Assembly (NCBI RefSeq): GCF_030269925.1
Contig: NC_085112.1
Span: 8,805,501 to 8,869,500, forward strand
Source of the DNA: Bombyx mori
Lineage: Eukaryota > Arthropoda > Insecta > Lepidoptera > Bombycidae
Direction: 5' to 3'
Length of the DNA: 64,000 bases
Positions within the stretch are counted from its first letter, which is position 1; the number at the start of each line of letters is the position of its first letter. This document shows, one piece after another, positions 12,501-24,300 of the stretch. A program made the translations under genes and the position numbers. The notes under the pieces were generated by a model. The model was given only the letters and a program-made list of their open reading frames with translations, was not told the origin of the DNA and ran no database searches.

Positions 12501-15236
12501 CGCCAACCTGCGCCAGTCGTGCAACGTCAGTCGTCGTGCGTACCAACGGAGCCGACGTCGAAGGACGCATCGAGACCCGGAGGAGCAAGACCGCCTTTAC
12601 GTAGTGTACAGGACAGCGGTGAGGGCCCTTTGCGTGGCCATCGGAATGGCAAAGGAAGCCGCCTGGAACGATCTACTCGCCTCGCTCGATCGCGATCCAT
12701 GGGGGCGGCCCTACAGGCTGGCGCGCAATGCGCTTCGACCTTGGGCTCCCCCTACGACCAGCACACTGCCACCCGAGACTTTGCACCGGGTGGTCGGGGG
12801 TCTATTTCCGGACTCATCCGGAACGGCTTTCGTCCCTCCTGTAATGGCAACGGTGCAGGTCGCTGACGGCGGAGAGCTGGAAGGTGTGTCCCAGGCGGAA
12901 TTCAAGGCGGTGGTGGCGAAGATGCGCTCGAAGCGCACGGCGCCCGGCCCCGACGGTCTGTCGAGCAAGGCATGGGCTCTCGCCCTAACTGAAGATGGTT
13001 TGGGACCTGCACTTCGAAGGCTTTTTAGCAAGTGCCTCCGAGAGGGCAGGTTCCCGGAGCCGTGGCGTACGGGCCGGCTGGTGCTCATCCCGAAGGACGG
13101 TCGCCCTAGAGATGAGCCCTCCGGGTATCGCCCGATAGTCGTGTTGGACGAGGCCGGTAAGCTCCTTGAGCGTATCGTTGCCGGGCGTCTTGTTCAGCAC
13201 CTGGAGAATATTGGGCCGAATCTAGCGTCCAACCAATTTGGCTTCCGGAGAGGTCGGTCGACCGTGGACGCGGTCTTGCGCGTCCGTGACCTCACCGACC
13301 AGGCGTGCTCTGGGGGGGGCGTGCTATTGGCTGTGTCAATCGATATAGCCAACGCCTTCAACACGATCCCCTGGAGTACGATCATGGAGTCATTACGATT
13401 TCACCGCGTGCCTACCGGTCTCCGCAATCTGATCGAAGATTATCTCTCAGGGCGGGCTGTAGTCTTCCCCGAGCGGAGTGGGTGGGGACGGAAAACAGTG
13501 TCGCGGGGGGTTCCACAGGGGTCGGTACTGGGTCCGCTCCTGTGGGATATAGGCTTCGACTGGGTCCTCCGTGGGGCTAACCTGCGTGGCGTCGAAGTGG
13601 TTTGCTACGCTGACGACACGCTGGTGACGGCCCGCGGAGACGACTACCGGTCAGCAGCCATCCTGGCTGTAGCAGGTGTAGCGACTGTGGTGAGTCGAAT
13701 AAAGAGACTCGGCCTCGAGGTGGCCCTTCATAAATCCGAAGCAGTGTGCTTCCACTCGGCTCGGGAGGGGCCGCCTCAAGGCGCGAATCTCGTAGTCGGT
13801 GGTGTCACCATTGCTGTCCAGCCGAAGCTCAAGTATTTGGGCCTTGTGTTGGACAGCAAATGGAGATTCGACCACCATTTCAAAATGCTGGTTCCAAGGC
13901 TGATGGGGACGGCGGGTGCGCTGACCCGTCTTCTTCCCAACACCGGTGGATGCAGCGCCGGTATCCGGCGACTGTACCTGGGGGTGGTGCGTAGTATGGC
14001 CCTGTACGGTGCTCCCGTGTGGTCGCCCGCACTTACCGCGCGAAACGCGGCTCTGCTGCTCAGAGCTCAGCGGGCGCTCGCGGTGAGGGTCATCAGGGGG
14101 TACCGTACCATCTCTCAGGATGTGGCCTGTGCCCTCGCCGGATCCTTACCGTGGGACCTCGAGGCCGAAATCTTGGCCGCGACATACCGACGGAGAAGAC
14201 AGTCCTCGACTCGGGAACAGACACCCGGCCCGTCGGTTGTCGATCGATGGAGGCATGCTGCGCGTGGTCTGGCGTATGCCAAATGGAGAGAGCGCTTGTT
14301 GGAGGAGCTCGGCCGAACTTCGGCCACTCGTCAGCGCACGCTCGAGGCACTGGTGCCTGTGCTGGAGGCATGGTCGGACCGGCGACATGGTGAGCTCTCC
14401 TTTCGCCTCACCCAGGTCCTTTCGGGGCATGGATGCTTCGGGAGGTATCTGTGGAGAGTCTGCAGAAGGGAGCCACATCCGGGCTGCCACCAGTGCGGGC
14501 ACCCGAACGATGACGCTCAGCACGCGCTAGAAGCGTGCCCACGGTGGGAGCACCCGCGGCGAAACCTCGTCGCGGTGTTGGGGCAGGACCTCTCTTTGAG
14601 GGCTATCGTCGCCCGTATGGTAGAGGACCGGAGTTCGTGGGAGGCCATGGCTGGGTTCTGTGACTTGGTCATGGCGCTTCGTGAGGCTGAGGAGCGCGAA
14701 AGGGAATGGGATCCCTCTTCGGCTCCTCAGCGCAGAAGGCGGGGTGGACGGCGCGTGCGAGAGGCCGCCGCTCAGCCCTCGTAGGGACTATCGAGTCTAG
14801 TCGAGTGCCGGGTGCGGGAGCCCCCGCACCCGGCACTCGACTGTTGGTCCGGTGGTGAAGCGGTGCAAGGTGGCTCCTGTGCGCCGCTCACGGTGTGTCG
14901 CCCGAGACGAGGTTCTACGGGATTTTCCCGGGGATGAAATCCCGTCTTAACATTGGTACGGGTACCGCCTAAGGCGAGACTTTCGGCGCGCATCGCGGTA
15001 CCGTAAGTTTCGTGTAGTCGGTGTGGTGGAGCTCGATGGGGTTTAGTCGGTAGTCGTTCTGCGGGGCAAGTGCTTCGCGCGCCTTTTTCAAGGCGTAGTC
15101 TCCTGTGAGAAATTGGGGGAGGTGAAGGACCTCGGCCCTTCTCTTCTCCCCTTCTTCCTCTCAGGAGGCGCCGGAGTCCGACATAACCCGGTTCGTTACC
15201 CCCCTCGACCGGGTATCCGTAGATGGATTCCCCAGC

Positions 15237-15315
<79 letters not shown>

Positions 15316-18300
15316 TACGCCACTGTATGTAGGTATAATTTTTAATAATATTACATTACTTTTTACTTTATTAATATTACTTTTACGGATGTTCCGTTAT
15401 AACTACTGAACCATGCATCCGATTGACTTGAAACTTGGTATCCATTTAGAAAATTACTTGTATTTAATGGATAGGCTAATATTTATATGAGTTTTGGATT
15501 CCCTAATAATAATGTTAATTTTAAATGCGCAGCGAAGCGGGCAAGTACGGCTAGTCGTATAATAAAAATAACACCCGCAAAATTCATCATTTACGTACGA
15601 CCTACTCAGGGTAAAGCGTATTTTGATCGGATCGGGTACCATAATCCTGCCAATATCCAAGGGCGGATCCAGGGGGGGGGTCATGGTGTCATGACCCCCC
15701 CCCCTGAGCTGGTCCCTAGGTGGACCACATATTGAACATAATGATTTTAGGACACACTATATTGTTGCTCCTTATATTGCTCCTTAATTGAAAAATTTGA
15801 ATTTTACCGCGCCACACTCGCGCGCGCTTGTCGACTACGTAACGTCTAGGTCTTTCTCTACGTTGCGCAGACTTAAATCGTGGCTAAGATCTTCAATGGT
15901 TGAAGATCGCCTAACCGGACTGGCACTTCTCCACGTTCATAAAAACGTACCCGTTGACGTAAATGACGTAATAACGCGTTTCGGGAGAAGACTTAAAAGA
16001 AAAATTGATTTTGTTATTTAAATATATGTATTTTGTCTGTTTGTATTTTGTTTGTTGGAAACCCTTGTCGTACCACTTTTGCGGAGTTTTGCGTCATACC
16101 CCTCGACATACCTCTAGCTGTTATGACAAACCATTCACCACGGTTATGGAATATAAATAAGCTGCCTCATTCCGGGCGTGATAGTGCTTCTCTGGATGTC
16201 TTCTAGAGAAGATGACAATATGTACGTGTATATGTACAAGTTATTATGTGTTAAGTTTTTCAAGTGTACAACAAAGAATAAATATTTTTAAGTACAGTAC
16301 TTACGTACATTAATAACATACCTACTTTTTACTTGTATCTATTGTTGTCAAAATTAAATTATAAGCTCTTGACTTGACCATGACTATGTGACCCCCTCCT
16401 GGCACCAAAGCTGGATTCGCCCTTGCCAATATCTGCTGCGAATCAATAATGAGTTCCGGATTAATAGATTTAATAGGTCGGACATCGGTTCTGGAATAAA
16501 ATTGAGACGTCAATCTCCTGTACCAATGCGGGTGGTAGCGGATTATAAGTTCGTTGAAATTATGAATTTTGTTAAAATATCAATAGTAATTTTTTATTAT
16601 TAAAATGTTGGTGAGATTGCTTCTAAACTTCTAAAAAAATTGTTTTGTGTAGTGTGGCAAAATAATCTTTGTTATCTTATATTTTATCACCGTTCATTCT
16701 AACGGCGGAATCCCGCCCCTTACGTTTTAGAACTTATCCGAGTTAAGAATATTTTTATTAAAATATCAAATATCGATCGAAATATCGATTTCTAAATTAT
16801 TATAGTTCTAAAACTAATAAAACGCTTTAATATAATCTCTATATATAAAAATGAATTGCTGTTCGTTAGTCTCGCTAAAACTCGAGAACGGCTGAACCGA
16901 TTTGGCTAATTTTGGTCTTGAATTATTTGTGGAAGTCCAGAGAAGGTTTAAAAGGTAGATAAATAATATGAAAATGCTCGGAATTAAATAAAAATAACAA
17001 TTTTGTTTTACCTTTGATGTGTCCCCCGTCGGTCTTTTATTTATCGATTGAGGCACTACGAAGTCTGCCGGGTCAGATAGTTTAATATAAAAATTGGTCT
17101 TACTGATCCTAGTCACGATATTAGGTCAATGTAATACAACGTATTGCACATTACGTTATTGCATACATATTTACTTACATCGACCTTGATGCGGGAGCAA
17201 AATTCTCTGCCTATTTCTGCCGTGAAGCAGTAATGCGTTTCGGTTTGAAGGGTGGGGCAGCCGTTGTAACTATACTTGAGACATTAGAACTTATATCTCA
17301 AGGTGGGTGGCGCATTTACGTTGTGGATGTCTGTGGGCTCCAGTAGCCACTTAACACCAGGTGGACTGTAAGCTCGTCCACCTATCTAAGCGATAAAAAA
17401 AAATCAACTTTATGGGAATTCTTGAAGCTCATCAAGTCAGAGTCAATTAATAAAATTTGTGTTAAAAACATAACTTTTTACTCATATATAATTCTTTCCT
17501 TCCCTATTGAAATATACCCCATGTGTATTATATCTAAACACATGCAAAATATCCACGTCATAATCTAACAGCATCTTTCAAGTAACCAAAGCATGATTTG
17601 GACCATATCTATGTCAGAGATTATTCTCTTAGATAGTATTTTCAGATAGTATATGTAGTTAATCTTAAATTTTTTACCAGTAGATATAAAATCATTGTAC
17701 GAGTGTTTGTAATAAAATACAAATAACTATATGAATCTTAACTAACGTCTGTAGTCTGTTTATGTGGTGCTAAATACTGTATTCCATGGATCCATTCTGA
17801 CGGGACTCATAACGATTTTTTAAGTAATAAATTAGGATCATAAACATACCGTAGAAGGACAGCCATTTTTCCACGGCCAATGAGATTGATCTAATTTATC
17901 TTTAGGAGACAACAAATAAAATATTATTACATTTATGATGTTGTCAGAGGAATTAAAATCGTTGATGTCTGATTAAACAGGAACTTTATTCATTCACATA
18001 ACAAATTATACAAAAAAACGGATACGTGAATATATATATTTTTTCTTTTTAATTGCTTAGATGGGTGGACGAGCTCACAGCCCACCTGAAATTAAGTGGT
18101 TACTGGAGCCCATAGACATCTACAACATAAATGCGCCACCCACCTTAAAATATTTAGGTAAACCTACAAATATCTAAGCCTAGTTCTTAGAACGGGGTGC
18201 GGGGCTACCGCTCAGATCATGCTTGGGCAAACGAGTGGACTGCGAAGCTATCGCACTCATTGACGGCTATCGAATCCTATCCTATAATACTGTTGGAATT

Positions 18301-21300
18301 CACAAAAGTAGGCAGAGATTATATGACCTTTATCATGAAAAATCCTATAATCATAATAAGTCATTTCATGAGTATGTCTGTAAATATTCCAAGCTTTTTA
18401 AAAAAGTCTGTACATTGGCCAAGTCATTGCACTTAGGCAAACTTATAAAAAATGCACCTGACAAAATTAAAATGACTTGGAATATCATTAATAGGGAGAC
18501 TGGGAATGTCAGAAACAGCAATGCTGAATCAATTTTGAAAATCAATGATCAAATAATAACTTCTCATCAAGAAGTGGCCAGTGCTTTTGAGCGCTACTTT
18601 GCTGATATCCCAGCTTCTACTACAAAATCTTTAATTTCATCTCCTACCGTCGCCGAATCATTACTGCAAGATCATGTTGATGAATGCAGTGTTAACTTTA
18701 AGTTCACAAATATTGCTATAAAGGACATAATTGATAATTTCAAGACCATTAATATTAAAAAAACTGGTGATTTATGGGGAATATCAATTAAGGTTATAAA
18801 ATCCATTATTGATATAATCGCACCTTACCTTGCTACAATATTTAATGACTGTATTTATAATGGTGTGTTTCCTGATCTAATGAAATATAGTAAAATAATA
18901 CCTCTGTTTAAATCTGGTAGTACTTTTGACCCCACTAACTTTAGACCCATTTCAGTACTACCTACATTGAGTAAAATTTTTGAAAAAATTATTTTGGAAC
19001 AGCTTTTGAACCATTTCTATTCCAATAACCTGCTTCATAACAAACAATATGGATTCACTAGAGGTCGTTCGACTATTGATGCAGGTGTAGATCTTATTAA
19101 AAATATTTTTCAGGCTTGGGAGGAATCGCATAATGCCCTTGGGGTATTCTGCGACTTATCTAAAGCTTTTGATTGTGTTGAGCATAATACATTGTTGAGG
19201 AAATTACACCATTATGGTATTAGGGGCGTTTCATTAGAACTTATTAAATCTTATTTATCCGGAAGAATCCAAAAGGTAGACGTTAAAGGAAAGAGATCTT
19301 CCGGTGTCTTACTTAATATGGGTGTTCCTCAGGGTTCCATATTGGGTCCCTTCTTATTTCTTGTGTATATCAATGATTTACCAAAGTTTATTGAAACCCG
19401 TCACGAGGTCGTATTATTCGCTGATGATACATCCTTATTGTTTAAAATTAAACGACAATTGGAAGATTATGACGATGTGAATGATGCTATCTCGCGCGTG
19501 GTACATTGGTTTAGTGTTAATAATCTGTTATTAAATAACAAAAAAACAAAATGTATAAAATTTACCACACCCAATGTTAGACAAGTAGACACTAATATCA
19601 TTGTAAGTGGAGAGACACTGGAGCTTGTTGATTCGACAGTTTTTCTTGGTATAACAGTTGATTCCAGGCTGCAGTGGGGTCCTCACATATGCAAGTTAGC
19701 GAATAGACTTAGTTCTGCAGCGTTTGCGGTAAAAAAAATACGAACGTATACTGATGAAGATACGGCACGTCTAGTTTATTTCAGTTATTTTCATAGTGTT
19801 ATGTCCTATGGCATTTTGCTGTGGGGCAATGCTGCCGATGTCGAAACGATTTTCATCCTGCAGAAGAGGGCTATTCGTGCTATTTATAATATGCACCCGA
19901 GGGAATCCTTGAGGGACAAGTTTAAGGAAATCAAAATTCTAACTTTAGCGTCCCAATACATTTTTGAAAATTTATTGTACGTGCGTAAAAACATTGTAGA
20001 ATTCCCCAGAGTCTGCGATTTGCATAATGTGAACACTAGGAACAAACATAGGCTTGCGTTACCGGCGGCTCGAATTAAGAAAATAAGCAACTCTTTCAGG
20101 GGGCTGGGTGTACAACTTTTCAACAAGATCCCACAAAACGTTCAACTACTACCTGTTCATAGATTTAAGAAAACTGTCAAGGAACGTTTGTGCAACAAGG
20201 CCTATTATAAAGTTAAGGATTTTTTACTAGATGGCACTACGTGGGAATGAGGCGTTCGCTCCTGGCCTTTTCATTTTTCATTATTATTATTATTTATTTG
20301 AATTGTATTTTTTTGACTTGTCTTTTTGTATACTGTAAATATGTTATCATGTTTAAAAAAAAAAAAAGAAGAAAATAGTTGAGAAAATACATAAAAAAGC
20401 CCGCTGAGTTTGTTTCGCCGGTTCTTCTCAGGACTGTGGCTTTTTTGGAACCGGTGGTAGAGTTAACATTTTCTTTTACATTTTGACATTCAACAAGTGT
20501 GTTTTTGATGACATCCAAGTTGAAATAAATGATTTTGAATTTGAATTTGAATATCACTGTTTTTTTTTAATTCTACCTATTATAGTAACTTCGAAGGGTT
20601 ATATTAGATTCTCCGGGCGAGTAGGTGAGCTTACGGGACTCTAACCTGAAGACGTTGCTAGCACTAGCCCTAGCAAGAGCCGTGCTTTGTCGAATCTAAC
20701 ACCGGATCGGAAACGCAACCCACTGAAAAGATCCGACGAGAAACTAAGTGGGCTTTGTCTGTGGGTTAATTTACTCGCCGAACCGGACAAGCGACGGCTT
20801 CGGCGAGAACAGTGACCGGTGTTCGAGGTACTTAAAAGCACCGTTAGTGGATCGGGAGGATCCGAAATGACGTATTTAGGGCCCCATAACTGGCGAGATG
20901 CGTCCTCTTATATAGTGATCGTTGACGTCATAGTGTGCTGGAGAGGCGTAAATTACTCATGGTTATCGTTAAGTATGTCAGCGCATTACAATGCAGCGTT
21001 GTGCATTGATATACTTTTTACAAAATGTAGCATTGATATACTTTTTTTTTTCCTAACTGTTCTAGTGACCTCGAGGGGTCATGCTAGATTCACCAAACGG
21101 GAATAACAAGGACAACAAATGGCAGTAGTCAGTAATATCGTCATATTATTTTCTTATATAAATTTCGCCTAGATTTCATTCTATTGTAGCGTGCTGTTTG
21201 GTACCACAGCTGCACCTATTTCTGCATTCAAAATACCCTCTTCTCAGTCGGACACTCTTGTCAGAGTGGTCGTGGTTGCGCTGACGCTGTATGTGCAGTA

Positions 21301-24300
21301 GGACCTGTTAGGTCGCCCATGCTCCCGACGACCGCCCTCCAAGCAATGCGCTTCCGGGTCTGGCCAAAATACCCAGGGCAGTTGAAACTTCGACTTTCCA
21401 TAAGCGACATTTCATTTATCGTCATCAGTAGCGAAACTTTACACGTGTGTGATATTTGAAACAGTCTACACCTAAACAAAGCAGACTAGAAATTAAGCGT
21501 GCAGTCCGAAACTGTTGCGAGGCTTTGTGAAATTGAATGTTCATATTTTTTTAGATGATAAACAAACCGTTCTTTTTAGTGCAACGATTGATGATAGAGT
21601 TAAGAATCTAGCTAGACTGGCGTTGAGGAGCGATCCGATCTGGATAACTGTTGATGATGACGCAAAGCGGTCCACTGTCTCTGGATTGCAACAGGGGTAA
21701 CCTCTTTTTTATTTTTCATGTAAAAAGCTTTTTGTTTACGACGTTGATAGTTTACTTATCATCATCTAATGTTCAGTCAGCGGTAATCAGAGCCGGTTAA
21801 ATTTACTTGGGATAAGTTTTATCCCATAAACCGTAATTGCATTGATGCGTGATCGAGCTCCCAAGCGATTAGGTTTCAATTGGGTACCGGAGTTCATAGG
21901 CGTCACAACGTAAATGCCGCCATCCAACTTGTGGCTCACGTCGTATCATGATCCTCGTGGTCAAAGTTTTCATTAAATATAACGATTGTCCGACCTTTCA
22001 AACCAGAATGCACGACAGTTTGGCGGCAAAGATATGCTGTCAGGGCCGCGCCGCCCCTGTGTGCGAAGTGTGCACACAGACGCCAAGACAATAAGCCGCT
22101 ACTGAAATTATTTATGTTACACTTACACAACCACAAATTCTTTGTAGTGGAGTAAGTAAGTAGGTAAAATAGGCACAACATATAACTTGTAAATAACAAA
22201 ACATATCATGCATTTATAGTACAAGCATGTAGGTATGCGGTAGGCAGCGGCTTGGCTCTGCCTCTGGCATTGCTGAAGTCCATGGGCGACGGTAACCACT
22301 CCCCATCAGGGGGGCCGTATGCTCGTCTGCCTACAAGGACAATAAAAAAATAAAAAATAAAAAACCTGCATCCCAAGATTTACGTCAATAATTATGTCAA
22401 AATTAACAAATAATAAAAAAAAAAACATTGAAAAATTAAGATTCGTAAAAATAGGAGGCGCTTCATGGGTTTCGCACACAGGTACTGCCGGGGGTAGGCG
22501 CGGCCCTGTATGCTGTCTGCACATGCTGACTTACCAATACCCTCTACCTCGAGTGATTAAACAAATCACTGACCTGTTTTTAATATCAGGATAACTATAC
22601 AAATTGTCTTTCGGTTACGAAGATTGATTCGTTGATGAGTAATATTTTCTAAAGTAATAAGTCCTAGAGACAATTAAATCTAATTTACGGCTTAATCTCG
22701 ATTGTATTATTTGATGTTATTTCTAAAGTTTACATACTTCAATTGTCAGTAATCACGGATACTGTGTAGTATCAGTGATTACTCTTTCTACCGTGTATTA
22801 TTCTTCACTGGTGGTAGGACCTCTTGTGAGTCCGCACGGGTAGGTACCACCATCCTGCCTATTTCTGCCGTGAAGTATGCCGTGAAGTATGTAATGAAGT
22901 AGTAATGCGTTTTTGGTTTGAAGGGTGGGGCCGCCGTTGTAACTATACTGAGATCTTAGAACTTATATCTCAAGGTGGGTGGCGCATTTAAAGGCGTAGT
23001 CTCCGTGGACCAATTGGTTGAGGGCGCGGACCTCGGTTCGCGACTTCTTCCTCTTTGTTCCACCGGAGGCGCGGAGTCCGACATAACCCGGTCCGACCCC
23101 CGTCGGCAGGGTATCCGTAAAGACTAGGATTCCCCATCGATACCAAAAAAAAAAAAAAAAAGGTGGGTGGCGCATTTACGTTGTAGATGTCTATGGGCTC
23201 CAGTAACCACTTAACACCAGGTGGACTGTGAGCTCGTCCACCCATCTAAGCAATAAAAAAAATTTACAAATAATGAAATTTACAAATAATAAACGCAAGA
23301 TTAAACCGTAAAAACAGTTTTAATAATAATAATACTTTTTATTTATTTAAAGAATCCGAAAAATGATTCAAATATGTCAGGGCAGTACCAGAACACTAGT
23401 GTCTATGTTTTAGGTACTACATTTGCCCAGTAGAAAAAAGAATGGCTTGGTTGTACAAGATGTTGAAGAAGTGCAAGAAACTGAAAGTCATGGTGTTTTT
23501 CTCATCGTGTAAATCGGTCGATTTTCATTATGAATTCTTTAGAGTGAATTGTAAGGCAATCGTCTCTAGTATACACGTAAGTAACACGGGACAGTCCTAC
23601 TGTTGTTTATCTTGTTAATCTAATTTTTTTATCTACAGTGTTCATTGTAATAGGATTACATGTTGTATTAATGATATTTTCGTAGTAATTCAAACGTAAA
23701 AAAAATTTTGGGTATTGTTCTTTTAAAGGTTTCGTATCTATCACTGTTTTATACTATTTACTTTGTACTTACTGTGTTATATCTTTTACCTATATTTGTA
23801 GATAAATAGATAATTACGTTTGACGATTTGAAATCGATAAAAAAAAATATTGAATTATTATTGGAATTGATAATTACAATAAAACGTCCGTGGCCTTAAT
23901 TGGTGCGCGCGGATACGACCTCGAAGGGGTTACCGTTTCGAAGTAATAATGTATTTAACACGTGTTTACCAATTCCTTGATGCAAATAAAACCTTTATAG
24001 CTTAATTTACGTTGGAATTTTCAGCTCAATACCATTTTTTTGCAGCCATTTCTATAACGAAATAGTAATGCATTTCATTCTGAAGTGTAGGGTAGTCGCT
24101 AATCGTTTATAGTTCAGAATTCGACCTCATATCTCAAAATTCATATTATCATGTCAACCTTTCAAAACGTAATGAGTTGTGAAGCGTGTAGTCTCATGGA
24201 GTTGTAATACAAAATAAATTAGTTTTAAAAAACTAACAAAATACGCTTTTATATAAAATTCAACAAAAAAATAGAAAATAAATTTTAATGAATTTCAATT

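Larger units (their letters stand above)
9027..15313 (+). mobile_element. Full-length R1-clade non-LTR retrotransposon
   Basis: It comprises a 5' UTR (9027-9433), ORF1, ORF2 overlapping by four bases, a 3' UTR (14785-15239) and 74 consecutive A residues (15240-15313). A perfect 15-bp target duplication ggtacgccactgtat occurs at 9012-9026 and 15314-15328. Both ORFs are intact. The APE-type endonuclease, the YADD reverse transcriptase, the Gag-like ORF1 with zinc knuckles and the C-terminal zinc finger of ORF2 place it in the R1 clade (R1/TRAS/SART relatives). No TTAGG telomeric repeats or 28S rDNA flank it, so this copy is not at those sites. The pure A tail and intact ORFs suggest a young insertion. 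Confidence 0.9.
8079..15325. mobile_element. Non-autonomous hAT element, split by an R1-clade insertion
   Basis: It starts cagtggcgtaccta and ends with the inverse, taggtacgccactg. An 8-bp target duplication tatgtagg flanks it at 8071-8078 and 15326-15333, which is diagnostic of the hAT superfamily. The element's own DNA is about 950 bp (8079-9026) and encodes no transposase. The rest of the interval is a 6.3-kb retrotransposon that landed inside the right terminal repeat. Both ends and the duplication were read directly. Confidence 0.88.

Noticed and set aside
9027..15313. A telomere-specific SART/TRAS insertion
   Set aside because: No TTAGG repeats flank it; the target is a hAT terminal repeat, so only the R1 clade is claimed.
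14772..15323. A 183-codon minus-strand frame beginning with poly-phenylalanine
   Set aside because: It is the antisense of the retrotransposon poly(A) tail and 3' UTR.
22963..23245. Minus-strand frames of 70-85 codons
   Set aside because: They run across a SINE, an R1-clade tail and its poly(A), so they are composite shadows.
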